Source: Nonomuraea rhodomycinica (GTDB lineage Bacteria > Actinomycetota > Actinomycetes > Streptosporangiales > Streptosporangiaceae). Taken from it: DNA of 64,000 nt. Of the stretch, positions 32,459 to 41,479 are shown in pieces. The position numbers were made by a program, and so were the translations under genes. The stretch covers positions 310,001 through 374,000 of the forward strand of contig NZ_JABWGO010000009.1 in NCBI RefSeq assembly GCF_013363995.1, given 5' to 3'. The notes under the pieces are model-generated. The model was not told the DNA's origin. It was given only the letters and a program-made list of their open reading frames with translations, and did no database searches. Numbering within the stretch: position 1 is the stretch's first letter; each line of letters opens with the position of its first letter.

Positions 32459-32697
32459 CCGCGGGTGGAGGGTCAGGGGCACGACGCCGGTCCCGGGGGG
32501 TTCGAGGCCGGCGTCGGGTCCGGCCGGTCGTCGATGTGAGGCGGCCGGCCGCCGTGCCGAGCGACCCGACATCCGGGCCCCCTGGCGAGGCGCGGCGACC
32601 GAGATGACCGGCCGGGCTGCACCACTGGTCTGGTGACTCCCTAAGGACAGCCTTGATCAACCATGTGTGGATGACGCGACTGGACGACGCGCTGTAC

Positions 32698-35600
32698 TCA
32701 GGGCTCGACGACGGGTTCGACGGCGGGTTCGACGGCGGGGCCGACGGCGGGGCCGATGGCAGGGTCGACGGCGGGGTCGATGGCGGGGTCGGAGACCGGC
32801 TCGGGGACGGGCCGGGCGGCGGGCTCCGTGACCGGGGCGGAGTCGAGGAGGGCCTTGAGGTCCCCGGCCTCGGGGGCGCCGAGCCTGGCGAAGATGTCGA
32901 AGGCCTGGCGTAGGCAGTCGACGCTGCGCGTCGTGCTGCCGAGGCCCCTGAGCGCCTTGCCGAGCACGGTGAGCGACAGCGCCTCGCCGTACGGGTGGCC
33001 GATCTCCCGCGACATGACCAGCGCCTGCTCGGCGTGGCGGACCGCCTCCGGGTAGCGCCTGGCCGCGATGAACGTCTCCGCCAGCCGCGAGCACACCCGC
33101 TGCTCCCACACGCGCTGCTTGCTGGCCCGGAAGAACGCCAGGCACTCGGCGTGGTGGTGGACGGCCTCGGTGAGGCGGCCCACGCGGGACAGCACGATGC
33201 CGAGGTGGTAGCGGGCGCGGGCGGTGCCGGCGCCGCTGCCGATCTCGGTGAAGATGGCCAGGCCCTTCTCGGCGGCGGCGATCGCGTCCTCCGGCCGGTT
33301 GAGGCCGAGGTGGTCGCGCGCGGAGTAGCTGAGCACCAGCGCCTCGCCGGCGGGCACGCCGTTCTCCCGGTACCAGTCCATGGCCGAGTCGAACCACGAC
33401 AGCGCCTCGGTGTGGCGCCGCTGCCGGCCGACCACCACGGCGAGCGCGTTCTTGACCTCGCCGGTGACGATCTTCTCGCCGCGCGCCACGGACAGCTCGT
33501 GGACGATCCTGAACTGCTCCTCGGCCTCCGTCAGCCGGTTGCCGGCGAACAGCACCCGGCCCAGCACGTAACGGGCGCGCAGCTCGCTCCCCGCGGCGCC
33601 GAGGCGCAGCGCCGCGGCCAGCACGGCCCGGGTGCCGTGGTCGAACTCGCGGGTGTGGGTGCCCGACTCCATCAGCGGCTCCATGGCCACCAGCAGGTCG
33701 GCCGCCGGCAGCAGCTCCTCGGCCGTGAGCGAGTCGGTGGCGGCCTGGTTGATCGCGGCGAACAGCGAGTCGCCCTCCGCGATCAGCCACGCCACGGCCT
33801 CGTCGGCGGCGCCGAACACCCGGCCCGTGCCGACCACCGCGAGGTTGTCGGCGATCAGGCTGCCCTCGTAGGCCAGCCGGTGCGCCGACTGCGCCGAGGC
33901 CAGGTAGAAGCCGAGCAGCCGGCGCAGCGCGAGCGTCTTGGCCTGCTGCGTCTCGCTCTTGTGCAGGATGCGCCGGGCGAAGAGCTTGAGCAGGTCGTGG
34001 AAGCGGTAGCGGCCGGGCGCGGGCGCCTCCAGCAGGCTCGCGTCGACCAGCGACTCCAGCAGGTCCTCGGCCTCGAACGCGCTCAGCTCCAGCACCGCGG
34101 CGGCGGCCCCGGCCGAGATGTCGGGGCCGTTGGGCAGCGACAGCAGCCGGAACGCGCGCTGCTGGGCGGGGTCGAGCTGGCCGTAGCCGAGGGCGAAGGT
34201 GGCCTCCACGGCGAGGTTGCCGACGCGCAGCTCGTCGAGGCGGCGCTGCTCGTCGGCCAGCCGCGGCACGAGCGAGGCCACCGTCCACGACGGCCGCGCG
34301 GCCAGCCGGGCGGCGACGATGCGCACGGCCAGCGGCAGGAACCCGCAGGCGGCCACCACGTCCATGGCGGCACCGTGCTCGGCGGCGACGCGCTCCGGCC
34401 CGGCCACGGACGAGAACAGCGACAGCGCCTCGTCGGGCTCCATCACGTCGAGGTCGAACAGCCGGGCCGAGGGCAGGTCGGCCAGCTTGACCCGGCTCGT
34501 GACGATGGCGGCGCAGCCGGGCGAGCCGGGCAGCAGCGGGATCACCTGGGCGGCGTCGCGGGCGTTGTCGAGCAGGACGAGGATGCGCCGGTCGGCCAGC
34601 AGGGAGCGGAACAGCGCCGAGCGCTCGGCCGGCACCTCGGGGATCACGTCGGGCGGGATGCCGAGGGCGCGCAGGAACGCGCCGAGGGCCGACTCGGGCG
34701 CGGTCGCCTCGCCGGTGTAGCCGCGCAGGTCGGCGTAGAGCTGGCCGTCGGGGAAGAGGTCGCCGGCGGCGTGGGCCACGTGGACGGCCAGCGTGGTCTT
34801 GCCGACGCCGCCGATGCCGCAGATCACCGCCACCGGCACGCCCTCGGCCGCCGACGGCGACGACAGCAGCGTGCGCAGCCGCCCGGCGATCTCCTTGCGG
34901 CCGGTGAAGTCGCTCACCGCGGCCGGGAGCTGGGCGGGGCGGGGCAGCTCGGGGGCGTGCTCCTCCTCGACCGGCTCCGGCTCCTCGGCGGTCTCGGCGA
35001 CGGCCGCGGGCGTGGCGGCGACGGGCGCGACGGCGAGGCCCGGGTCGGCGGCCAGGATCCGCTGGTGCAGGGACGTCAGGTCGGGACCGGGCTCGATGCC
35101 CAGCTCGTCGATCAACGCCTGGCGCGTCTCGGTGAAGACGGCCAGCGCGTCGCCCTGCCGCCCGCACCGGTACAGGGCCAGCATGAGCTGGGCGCGCAGC
35201 CGCTCGCGCAGCGGGTGCTCGGCGGTGAGCGCGATCAGCTCGGAGACCACGTCGGCGTGGCAGCCCAGCTCCAGGTCCACGTCCATGAGCGTCTCGACGA
35301 CGCTGAGCCGGCGCTCGACGAGGCGGTCGCGCTGGTGCTCGGCGTAGGGGCCGACGGCTCCGGCCAGCGGCTCGCCCTCGAACAGGGCGAGGGCCGAGCG
35401 CAGCGCCTCGGCCGCGGCGGAGGTCCGGCCGGCCTTGCGGGCCGCCTCGGCCTCGTGGACGCCGCGTTCGAAGCGGACCAGGTCGAGCGCTCCGTCGGGC
35501 AGGCGCAGCGCGTAGCCGCGGCCCACGGAGGTGAGGATCTCGGGACGGGAACGGGCGGGCCGGTCGGGTTCGAGGACCGTGCGCAGGCGGGAGACGTACG

Positions 35601-35817
35601 TGCGCAGGGCGCCGAGGGCCCTCGGGGGCGAGTCGTCCCCCCAGACGGCGTCGATCATCTCGGTCGGCGTCACGGCGCGGCCCTCGCGCAGCAGCAGCAT
35701 CCCGAGAATGGAACGCTGCAACGGGGTGCCCAGGTCGAGTTCGTCGCCATCACGCCACGCGCGCACGGGACCGAGCACGGCGAACCGAAGGCCGCCTTCG
35801 ACGCTCTGACCTGCCAT
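32698..35817 (-). CDS. AfsR-type SARP regulator, BTAD/NB-ARC/TPR
   Basis: A 1039-residue regulator. Residues about 9-95 are an OmpR-like winged helix (LRFAVLGPVRAWRDGDELDL; PLQRSILGMLLLREGR). Residues about 100-260 are the BTAD (RFERGVHEAEAARKAGRTSA; DELGIEPGPDLTSLHQRILA). An NB-ARC ATPase follows with Walker A GIGGVGKTTLA near 334 and Walker B ILVLLDNARDA. The C-terminus is TPR-like repeats, ending in a Pro/Val/Ala tail. ATG 35817 is preceded by GGAG. Such proteins usually activate secondary-metabolite clusters, but none is visible here. Confidence 0.93.
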   Translation of the reverse strand: MAGQSVEGGLRFAVLGPVRAWRDGDELDLGTPLQRSILGMLLLREGRAVTPTEMIDAVWGDDSPPRALGALRTYVSRLRTVLEPDRPARSRPEILTSVGRGYALRLPDGALDLVRFERGVHEAEAARKAGRTSAAAEALRSALALFEGEPLAGAVGPYAEHQRDRLVERRLSVVETLMDVDLELGCHADVVSELIALTAEHPLRERLRAQLMLALYRCGRQGDALAVFTETRQALIDELGIEPGPDLTSLHQRILAADPGLAVAPVAATPAAVAETAEEPEPVEEEHAPELPRPAQLPAAVSDFTGRKEIAGRLRTLLSSPSAAEGVPVAVICGIGGVGKTTLAVHVAHAAGDLFPDGQLYADLRGYTGEATAPESALGAFLRALGIPPDVIPEVPAERSALFRSLLADRRILVLLDNARDAAQVIPLLPGSPGCAAIVTSRVKLADLPSARLFDLDVMEPDEALSLFSSVAGPERVAAEHGAAMDVVAACGFLPLAVRIVAARLAARPSWTVASLVPRLADEQRRLDELRVGNLAVEATFALGYGQLDPAQQRAFRLLSLPNGPDISAGAAAAVLELSAFEAEDLLESLVDASLLEAPAPGRYRFHDLLKLFARRILHKSETQQAKTLALRRLLGFYLASAQSAHRLAYEGSLIADNLAVVGTGRVFGAADEAVAWLIAEGDSLFAAINQAATDSLTAEELLPAADLLVAMEPLMESGTHTREFDHGTRAVLAAALRLGAAGSELRARYVLGRVLFAGNRLTEAEEQFRIVHELSVARGEKIVTGEVKNALAVVVGRQRRHTEALSWFDSAMDWYRENGVPAGEALVLSYSARDHLGLNRPEDAIAAAEKGLAIFTEIGSGAGTARARYHLGIVLSRVGRLTEAVHHHAECLAFFRASKQRVWEQRVCSRLAETFIAARRYPEAVRHAEQALVMSREIGHPYGEALSLTVLGKALRGLGSTTRSVDCLRQAFDIFARLGAPEAGDLKALLDSAPVTEPAARPVPEPVSDPAIDPAVDPAIGPAVGPAVEPAVEPVVEP
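32701..32790. repeat. Repeat encoding DPA(I/V)-type tail of SARP protein
   Basis: The last 30 residues of the SARP protein are DPA/GPA/EPA units (DPAIDPAVDPAIGPAVGPAV EPAVEPVVEP), encoded by degenerate 12- to 15-base repeats rich in GGGTCGACGGC. Length variation by slippage is likely. Confidence 0.75.
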
Positions 35818-36013
35818 GCCGTATGTCTCCAGGGCAATGGAACGATTTGTTACCAAATCATAGAGCGAACCTTGCCTAACACATAGGCATGCCCCCTCCG
35901 CCGTAAATCTTTCCGTCCGCGGAGATCTTCCGCGGAAGAGATGGCGAGGGCGTTTCTCGGATGCGGGGAGTACGTTACCTCGCGGGGAATACGCCGGGCG
36001 TTTCGGGTGTGGG
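35818..36013. other. Upstream region of SARP gene
   Basis: Together with the repeats and hairpin that follow, 35818-36175 is 358 bases without a gene. The first part is AT-richer than the surroundings (for example AAATCATAGAGCG and AACACATAGGC), as expected of a promoter region for the leftward SARP gene. A clear -10/-35 pair was not identified. Confidence 0.45.
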
Positions 36014-36014
36014 C

Positions 36015-36043
36015 ATTGATTCGGTGTTGATCGGGCGTTGAGC
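36015..36043. promoter_or_regulatory. Three TTGA direct repeats, 11-bp phased, upstream of SARP
   Basis: TTGA cores start at 36016, 36027 and 36038, exactly one helical turn (11 bp) apart: ATTGAT, GTTGAT, GTTGAG. This is the layout of SARP binding sites. The array is about 200 bases upstream of the SARP start, and the same pattern lies beyond the gene's 3' end (32418-32458). It could serve autoregulation or a rightward transcript. Confidence 0.65.
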
Positions 36044-36129
36044 CACAGAGCGGATGCTGAAGGTCAGTGAGGCATGGCCCCGAAACAGGACGACGCGGGG
36101 GCGGTCATGCCTCCCGGGTCTGGAATACC

Positions 36130-36158
36130 GGCCCCGCCCTGATCAGACGGGCGGGGCC
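36130..36158. terminator. Hairpin between GNAT stop and SARP promoter
   Basis: GGCCCCGCCC and GGGCGGGGCC form a perfect 10-pair stem with a nine-base loop that includes TGATCA. It lies 18 bases past the stop of the minus-strand GNAT gene and could end that transcript or a rightward one. Confidence 0.6.
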
Positions 36159-36175
36159 TGCGGCGGACATGGTTG

Positions 36176-36820
36176 CTAGGCGGCCTCCACCAGCCCGAGT
36201 CTTCGCGCCAGCCGCTCACGGACGGCCGGCCACTCGGAGTTCAGGATGGAATAGAACGCCGTATCTCGGACCGTGTCGTCGGCGCCTCGGCTTTCCGCTC
36301 GCCGCACCCCGTCGAAGTGTGCGCCGAGGGCCTCGATGGCGGCCCGGGATTTGGCGTTGCGTACATCAGCCTTGAGCGTGATGCGGTGGACGTTCCAGGT
36401 CTCGAAGGCGTGGGAGAGCAGCAGGAACTTGCTCTCCCGGTTGGCACCCGTGCCCTGGGCTGAGGCGCCCAGCCACGTGTAGCCGATGTCCGCCACGGAC
36501 GGGATGTCGCCCACCGCGCCCAGTGTCCCCGGAGGCCAGGGCATGGGGCCCTGCCAGTACTCCAGGTTCATGAGACGGGTGGCACCGATCAGGCGATCGG
36601 TGTGCAGCCACCGGATGGCGAAGGGCATCGTGCGGCCCCCCGCCTGCTCAGCCAGCGCGGCCTCCACGTAGGAGGCCATCTCGTCCCGGCCGTTCGGGAC
36701 GCGAGTGAAGGCATACGTGGAGCGGTCTTCACTCGCCGCGGCGACGAGGTCGTCGATCGCCGCGGGGCTGAGAGGTTCCAGGCGCACGAGGCGCCCGGAC
36801 AGGGTGACAAGAGCGGGCAT
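36176..36820 (-). CDS. GNAT family acetyltransferase, RimJ/RimL-like
   Basis: A 214-residue acetyltransferase: LSGRLVRLEPLSPAAIDDLV at the N-terminus, then IRWLHTDRLIGATRLMNLEY, the acetyl-CoA loop ASAQGTGANRESKFLLLSHA and HRITLKADVRNAKSRAAIEA typical of RimJ/RimL N-terminal acetyltransferases. ATG 36820 removes a two-residue extension from a GTG. Codon use is slightly less GC-biased than in the neighbours, hinting at acquisition. The target (protein N-terminus, antibiotic or other amine) is unknown. Confidence 0.86.
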   Translation of the reverse strand: MPALVTLSGRLVRLEPLSPAAIDDLVAAASEDRSTYAFTRVPNGRDEMASYVEAALAEQAGGRTMPFAIRWLHTDRLIGATRLMNLEYWQGPMPWPPGTLGAVGDIPSVADIGYTWLGASAQGTGANRESKFLLLSHAFETWNVHRITLKADVRNAKSRAAIEALGAHFDGVRRAESRGADDTVRDTAFYSILNSEWPAVRERLARRLGLVEAA

Positions 36821-36972
36821 GAGCACATGATGAGGGCTGACCGGGCCGGTTGTGACCAGGCAACGGCCACCTTCTTTCGCGGTTGTTCCGCGAGTTTCGG
36901 ATCATGTGGTGTTTGCCCAGGTCAGAGGCTTGATTCGGGGTTTCGGGCAGCCCCTCTAGCCGAAGATTTCGC

Positions 36973-38259
36973 CTAACCGTGACATGCGGTCGGCACGAGG
37001 GCCGGACGCCGTTCACGCGCCGCCCCCGGCATGGCCTCGGCGAGCCCCGACAGAGCGTCCGACAACTGGTCGAGCGCGGCCGAGATCCACGGCAGCGTGA
37101 CCGGGTTGGAGGCGTCCAGGGCGGCCAGCCGTTGCTCGGCCGTCTCGCCGTACAGCAGACTGACCGCGACCCGCACGCGGGCGGCGTCGGGGTCGTCGCC
37201 GAACGCGTGACCGGGCAGGACGCCGACGCCGTGGTCCTCCAGCAGCCGCCGGGTGACCGCGGCGGAGCCGCCGAGACCGAGGTGCCCGAGGTCCGGGTAG
37301 AGGTAGAAGCCGCCCTGCGGCTCGGGCGTGCGGGCGCCGATCGCGGCGAAGCGGGCGTGGACCGCGCGCGCGACCGCGCCGTGCAGGCGGCGGCTGAGCG
37401 CCACGCGCTCGGCCAGCTCCGGCGGCTCGGAGAAGGCGTACGCGGCGGCCTGCTGCACCGGCGCGGCCGGCGCCGACCAGATCTCGCTGGCCACGGCGAG
37501 CATCCGCGCGCGCAGGTCGTGCGCGCCCTCGGGCAGCCGGGCCACGCCGATCCGCCAGCCGCCCAGGGCGAGGCTCTTGCTCAGCCCGGTGGTGATGACC
37601 GTGCGTTCGGGCGCCAGGTCGGCGGGCGAGACGTAGGCGGGGGCGGGCTCGTGCAGCAGGTCGCGGTAGATCTCGTCGGAGATGATCAGGAGGTCCAGCT
37701 CGCGGGCCACGTCCACCAGGCGGCCGATGGTCTCGGGGGTGGCGAGGCGGCCGGTCGGGTTGTCCGGCAGCGTCACGAGCAGCGAACCGACGGCGCGGCC
37801 CTGGGCGCGGGCCCGGCGCACCGCCTCGGCGACCTTGCCGGGATCGGGCACGCCGCCCTCGCCGGCGGGCGGGGGCACGAGGAGGGGATGGGAGCCGACC
37901 AGGTCGGCCTGCGCGGCGTAGCTGACCCAGCTCGGCTTCGGCAGCACGATGTCGCCGCCGATCGCGAGGAGCAGGCCGTACAGGAGGGGCTTGCTGCCCG
38001 GCCCGCAGAGGACCAGGCCGGGGTCGGTGGGGAGCCCGCGCCGGTTCCAGTAGCCGGCGGCGGCGGCGCGCAGCTCGGGGGCGCCGGCGACGGGGCCGTA
38101 ACCGTTGCGGCCGGACGCGGCCACCAGCCTGTCGCGCAGCGCCGGGTGGACGGGCAGACCTGCCTCGCCGAAGGCCAGGTGCAGCACGCGTTCCCCGGCG
38201 CGTCGTCTTCGTTCGATGTCCTCGTTGGCGGCGAGAGTGGCGGAGAGGGTAATGCTCAT
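36973..38259 (-). CDS. PLP-dependent aminotransferase, class I/II
   Basis: A 428-residue fold-type I aminotransferase. It has LHLAFGEAGLPVHPALRDRL, NGYGPVAGAPELRAAAAGYW, VTLPDNPTGRLATPETIGRL (the NPTG motif), LIISDEIYRDLL (PLP Asp and Tyr) and TGLSKSLALGGWRIGV with the Schiff-base Lys. It is divergent from a LysR gene over 79 bases, a classic regulator/target arrangement. It may act on aromatic or branched amino acids; the substrate is not resolvable. Confidence 0.92.
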   Translation of the reverse strand: MSITLSATLAANEDIERRRRAGERVLHLAFGEAGLPVHPALRDRLVAASGRNGYGPVAGAPELRAAAAGYWNRRGLPTDPGLVLCGPGSKPLLYGLLLAIGGDIVLPKPSWVSYAAQADLVGSHPLLVPPPAGEGGVPDPGKVAEAVRRARAQGRAVGSLLVTLPDNPTGRLATPETIGRLVDVARELDLLIISDEIYRDLLHEPAPAYVSPADLAPERTVITTGLSKSLALGGWRIGVARLPEGAHDLRARMLAVASEIWSAPAAPVQQAAAYAFSEPPELAERVALSRRLHGAVARAVHARFAAIGARTPEPQGGFYLYPDLGHLGLGGSAAVTRRLLEDHGVGVLPGHAFGDDPDAARVRVAVSLLYGETAEQRLAALDASNPVTLPWISAALDQLSDALSGLAEAMPGAARERRPALVPTACHG

Positions 38260-38282
38260 GTTTGTCACGTTCCCAGCCTGCT

Positions 38283-38298
38283 TGCAGTATTGCATCAG
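38283..38298. promoter_or_regulatory. Likely LysR box between aminotransferase and lysR
   Basis: TGCA-gtat-TGCA (38283-38294) with following tcagA is a short dyad in the 79-base divergent spacer. It resembles the T-N11-A core of LysR sites, 24 bases from the aminotransferase start. Confidence 0.5.
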
Positions 38299-38338
38299 AA
38301 CAAGCGAGGCTTTTTGTGGGTAGGCGTAAGGAAGACCG

Positions 38339-39274
38339 ATGCTCGATTTGCGGCGATTGATGTTGATCTGCGAGTTCGGGCGGCGCGGCAGCATCGCCGC
38401 CACCGCCGCGTCGCTCGGCTACAGCCCCTCGGCGGTGTCGCAGCAGCTCGTCGCCCTGGAACGGGAGACCGGCACGGCCCTGCTCGACCGCACCGCGCGC
38501 AGCGCCGAGCTCACCGACGCCGGCCGCCGCCTCGTCGCCCACGCCGAGCGCATCCTCGCCATGGTCGAGGAGGCCGAGTCGGACCTGTCCGCGCACGCGG
38601 GCACGCCCTCGGGACGCGTCGTGGTGACGGCGTTCCCGACGGCGGCCGTGGCCTTCGCGCCGGCGCTCGCCCGCTCGCTGCGCCGCCACACCGAGCTGAC
38701 GCTGCGGCTGCGGCAGAGCAGGTCGGGACGGGGCATGCGCGAGGTGCAGTCAGGCGAGGTGGACATCGCGCTGGTCGACGACTGGTACGGCCGCGTCCAC
38801 GACAGCGAGCACCTGCGCGTCTTCCCGCTGCTGAGCGACCCCCTCGTGCTGGTGGTGCCGCGCAAGCACCGGCTGGCCGACCCCGACGTGCCGATCGACC
38901 TGCGCGAGCTGCGCGACGAGCCGTGGATGGCCACCCCGGACGGCGAGCCGTCACGCCTGGCCGTGGACCGGCTGCTGTCCGACGTGGGCGGCACGCGGCC
39001 GACACCCTGGGAGTTCGAGGGGCTGGGGACGATCCTGTCGCTGGTGGCCAAGGGGCTGGGCATCGCCGCCGTGCCGGCGCTCGCGCTCGCGGCGGGGGTG
39101 CGCGGGGTGGCGGTGCGGCAGTTCCCGGGCAACCCGGTGGGGCGCGAGGTCCACGCGGTGGCGCGGGGATCCAGCGTCCACCGGCCGTCGGTGTCGGTGA
39201 CGCTGCGGGCCGTCCACGTGGCGGCCCGCTACCTCGCCGCCGACCTCGACCCGATCGGCCCTCCCGGGCGCTGA
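38339..39274 (+). CDS. LysR family regulator
   Basis: A 311-residue LTTR: MLDLRRLMLICEFGRRGSIA with SLGYSPSAVSQQLVALERET (HTH), a long linker helix, and a periplasmic-binding-like effector domain (GRVVVTAFPTAAVAFAPALA; SGEVDIALVDDWY; VAKGLGIAAVPALALA). It probably controls the divergent aminotransferase gene. The effector could be the amino acid or keto acid of that reaction, which is inference. A second LysR of the same subgroup is at 48720-49589. Confidence 0.93.
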   Translation: MLDLRRLMLICEFGRRGSIAATAASLGYSPSAVSQQLVALERETGTALLDRTARSAELTDAGRRLVAHAERILAMVEEAESDLSAHAGTPSGRVVVTAFPTAAVAFAPALARSLRRHTELTLRLRQSRSGRGMREVQSGEVDIALVDDWYGRVHDSEHLRVFPLLSDPLVLVVPRKHRLADPDVPIDLRELRDEPWMATPDGEPSRLAVDRLLSDVGGTRPTPWEFEGLGTILSLVAKGLGIAAVPALALAAGVRGVAVRQFPGNPVGREVHAVARGSSVHRPSVSVTLRAVHVAARYLAADLDPIGPPGR

Positions 39275-39296
39275 CCGCGCGATAACGTGTGCGGCT

Positions 39297-39968
39297 ATGG
39301 CGCCGACGTACGACATCGAGCACCTCCTGCTCTCCCAGCCCAGCGTCAGCACGGTCGCCGGCGTGGACGAGGTCGGCCGCGGCGCCTGGGCGGGGCCCGT
39401 GACCGTCTGCGCGGTCGTCACGGACCTGTCCGAGCCGCCCGCCGGGCTGACCGACTCCAAGCAGCTCACCCCGGCCCGGCGCGAGGCGCTCGCCGCCGAG
39501 GTGCGCGCGTGGGCCACCGGCATCGCCTTCGGCGAGGCCACGCACGAGGAGATCGACGCGGTCGGCATGACCGAGGCGCTGCGCCGGGCCGCCCGGCGCG
39601 CCCTCGACGCCCTCCCCGTACGGCCCGGCGCGGTCATCCTCGACGGCTCCCACGACTACATCGGCGCCCCCTGGCCGGTGCGCCTGGAGGTCAGGGGCGA
39701 CGCGGCCAGCGTCTCGGTGGCCGCCGCGTCCGTGCTGGCCAAGGTGCGGCGCGACGCGCACATGGCGACGCTCGGCTGCGACGCCTACGGCTTCGCCGAC
39801 AACGCCGGCTATCCCTCGCCCGTCCACCAGGAGGCGCTGGCCCGGCTCGGGCCCACCGAGCACCACCGCATGTCGTGGTCCTACCTCGACGACCTGCCGC
39901 GGTGGCGTCACCTCAAGCGGCACCGCGATCCCGCGGTGAGCGAGGGCCAGGTCAGCCTGTTCGGCTAG
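39297..39968 (+). CDS. rnhB: Ribonuclease HII
   Basis: Removes ribonucleotides from DNA/RNA hybrids. A 223-residue enzyme with the catalytic DE pair D24-E25 in VAGVDEVGRGAWAG, further acidic residues in VILDGSHDYI and RRDAHMATL, and the GYPSPVHQEALARLGPTEHH segment. The length is typical. It is followed ten bases after its stop by an LLM oxidoreductase, which need not be related in function. Confidence 0.95.
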   Translation: MAPTYDIEHLLLSQPSVSTVAGVDEVGRGAWAGPVTVCAVVTDLSEPPAGLTDSKQLTPARREALAAEVRAWATGIAFGEATHEEIDAVGMTEALRRAARRALDALPVRPGAVILDGSHDYIGAPWPVRLEVRGDAASVSVAAASVLAKVRRDAHMATLGCDAYGFADNAGYPSPVHQEALARLGPTEHHRMSWSYLDDLPRWRHLKRHRDPAVSEGQVSLFG

Positions 39969-39977
39969 GGAGGTCCG

Positions 39978-41015
39978 GTGCGCGTCGGCGTCTTCCTCGT
40001 GGCGGCGGGCTTCCCCGGCCGTGACCCCGGACGGGTGCTGGCCGACACCGTCGAGCTGGTGGTGGCGGCCGAGGAGGCCGGGTTCGACGACGCCTGGGTC
40101 GCCGAGCACCACTTCATGACCTACGGGGTGTGCCCGTCGGCGACCACGCTGGCCGCCGTGGCGATCGGGCGCACCTCGCGGATCGGCCTCGGCACCGCGG
40201 TCAGCGTGCTGTCCACCTGGCATCCCGTGGCGCTGGCCGAGCAGGCGGCCATGCTGCACCACCTGTCGGGCGGCCGGTTCACGCTCGGGGTCGGGCGGGG
40301 CGGGCCGTGGGTGGACCTGGAGGTGTTCGGGACCGGGCTGGAGCGGTTCGAGCGGGCCTTCGGCGAGTCGCTGGACGTGCTCGTGCGGGCGCTGTCGGAC
40401 GGCCGGGTGTCGGCCGAGGGGGAGTTCTTCCGGTTCCGGGAGGTGGACCTGGTGCCCGCGGCCAGGCTGCGGCCGGTGGTGGCCTGCACGTCGCAGGCGA
40501 CGCTGGAGCTGGCGGCGCGCAGGGGGCTGCCGATGCTCCTCGGGATGCACGTGGACGACCGCGAGAAGGCGGCGGCCGTGGCGGCGTACGACGCGCTGTG
40601 CCGCGGATCGGGCGGGCGCGTGGCGGCGTGCGACGCGCCGCGCCCCGGGTCGGGCGGGCACGTGGCGGCGGCCGTGGGTCATGTGGCCGACTCGACGCGG
40701 CAGGCCGTCCGGGAGCTCAAGGAGGCGATGCCGCGCTGGCTGGAGCCCGGCCTGGCCGGCTACGTGCCGGTGGACGGGCGCGGGCGCCCCGCGCGGGACG
40801 TGCCCGCGTACGTGGACTTCCTGACCCGCGTGCATCCCGTCGGCTCGGCGGACCGGTGCGTGGAGGCGATCCTCGCCACGGCCGAGGCCACGGGCGTGCG
40901 GCGGGTCATCCTCATGGTGGAGGGGATCGGCGACCACCGCCGCGCCGTGGAGAACGTGCGCCGGCTCGGCGCCGAGGTGCTGCCCCGCGTGCGGACCGCC
41001 GCGCCCCCGCCCTGA
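39978..41015 (+). CDS. LLM class flavin-dependent oxidoreductase
   Basis: A 345-residue luciferase-like TIM barrel. VELVVAAEEAGFDDAWVAEH, RTSRIGLGTAVSVLSTWHPV and LSGGRFTLGVGRGGPWVDLE match the bacterial luciferase group. A Gly/Ala-rich stretch around residues 200-230 duplicates the phrase GSGG(R/H)VAA, a low-complexity insertion not seen in most members. GTG 39978 follows GGAGG. It follows rnhB and ends at a perfect bidirectional hairpin. Confidence 0.88.
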   Translation: MRVGVFLVAAGFPGRDPGRVLADTVELVVAAEEAGFDDAWVAEHHFMTYGVCPSATTLAAVAIGRTSRIGLGTAVSVLSTWHPVALAEQAAMLHHLSGGRFTLGVGRGGPWVDLEVFGTGLERFERAFGESLDVLVRALSDGRVSAEGEFFRFREVDLVPAARLRPVVACTSQATLELAARRGLPMLLGMHVDDREKAAAVAAYDALCRGSGGRVAACDAPRPGSGGHVAAAVGHVADSTRQAVRELKEAMPRWLEPGLAGYVPVDGRGRPARDVPAYVDFLTRVHPVGSADRCVEAILATAEATGVRRVILMVEGIGDHRRAVENVRRLGAEVLPRVRTAAPPP

Positions 41016-41018
41016 GCG

Positions 41019-41046
41019 GGGTGGCGGGCCGGGCGGCCCGCCACCC
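41019..41046. terminator. Bidirectional terminator between LLM and minus-strand pair
   Basis: A perfect 12-pair stem, GGGTGGCGGGCC with GGCCCGCCACCC, closes a GGGC loop. It sits four bases after the LLM stop and 15 from the stop of the 41061-41447 gene, so it can end both convergent transcripts. Confidence 0.75.
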
Positions 41047-41060
41047 CTGAGCTCGAGCGG

Positions 41061-41447
41061 TCAGCAGTCGACCAGCTCGGGCTTCTGGTTGAGGATCTGC
41101 GCGCGGGGCGTGACGAACGCGCTCAGCGCCTCGGTGGCCGCCGGGTCGAAGACCGCGACGCGGTGGCAGTTCTGGAACGCCAGCCGAACGCCGAAGTGAC
41201 GCTCCAGCGCGCCACGCATGGCGTCGCTGGCCAGGCAGCGCAGGAGCTGCCCGCGCGCCTCCTCCGACGGCGGCGGCACCTGGTTGTCGGCGAACTCGGC
41301 TCCGTCGCGCGCCCGCTGCTGGACCAGCTCGCTGATCACCGACCACGCGTAGGGCAGGGAGTCGCGGACGCAGGCGACGAACGCCGCGTCCTCGACCTCT
41401 CCGGTCCTGGCCTGGTCGAGCAGGTCGTTCGGAACGGTCAGCGACAT
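41061..41447 (-). CDS. Conserved actinobacterial protein, SCO5389-like
   Basis: A 128-residue cytoplasmic protein with an all-helical pattern: FVACVRDSLPYAWSVISELV, QVPPPSEEARGQLLRCLASD with AMRGALERHFGVRLAFQNCH, ending ILNQKPELVDC. It resembles the Streptomyces SCO5389 family (from memory, not searched). RBS AGGAGA is five bases before the ATG. It lies 32 bases downstream of an ATPase gene and is conserved with it. The function is unknown. Confidence 0.75.
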   Translation of the reverse strand: MSLTVPNDLLDQARTGEVEDAAFVACVRDSLPYAWSVISELVQQRARDGAEFADNQVPPPSEEARGQLLRCLASDAMRGALERHFGVRLAFQNCHRVAVFDPAATEALSAFVTPRAQILNQKPELVDC

Positions 41448-41479
41448 GCTGTCTCCTCTCGAAGGGGATCGAACCGACG

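Noticed and set aside
32995..35886. Plus-strand open frame of 963 codons opposite the SARP gene
   Set aside because: Antisense to clear SARP, NB-ARC and TPR motifs; the composition is Gly/Gln/His/Arg-rich without domains.
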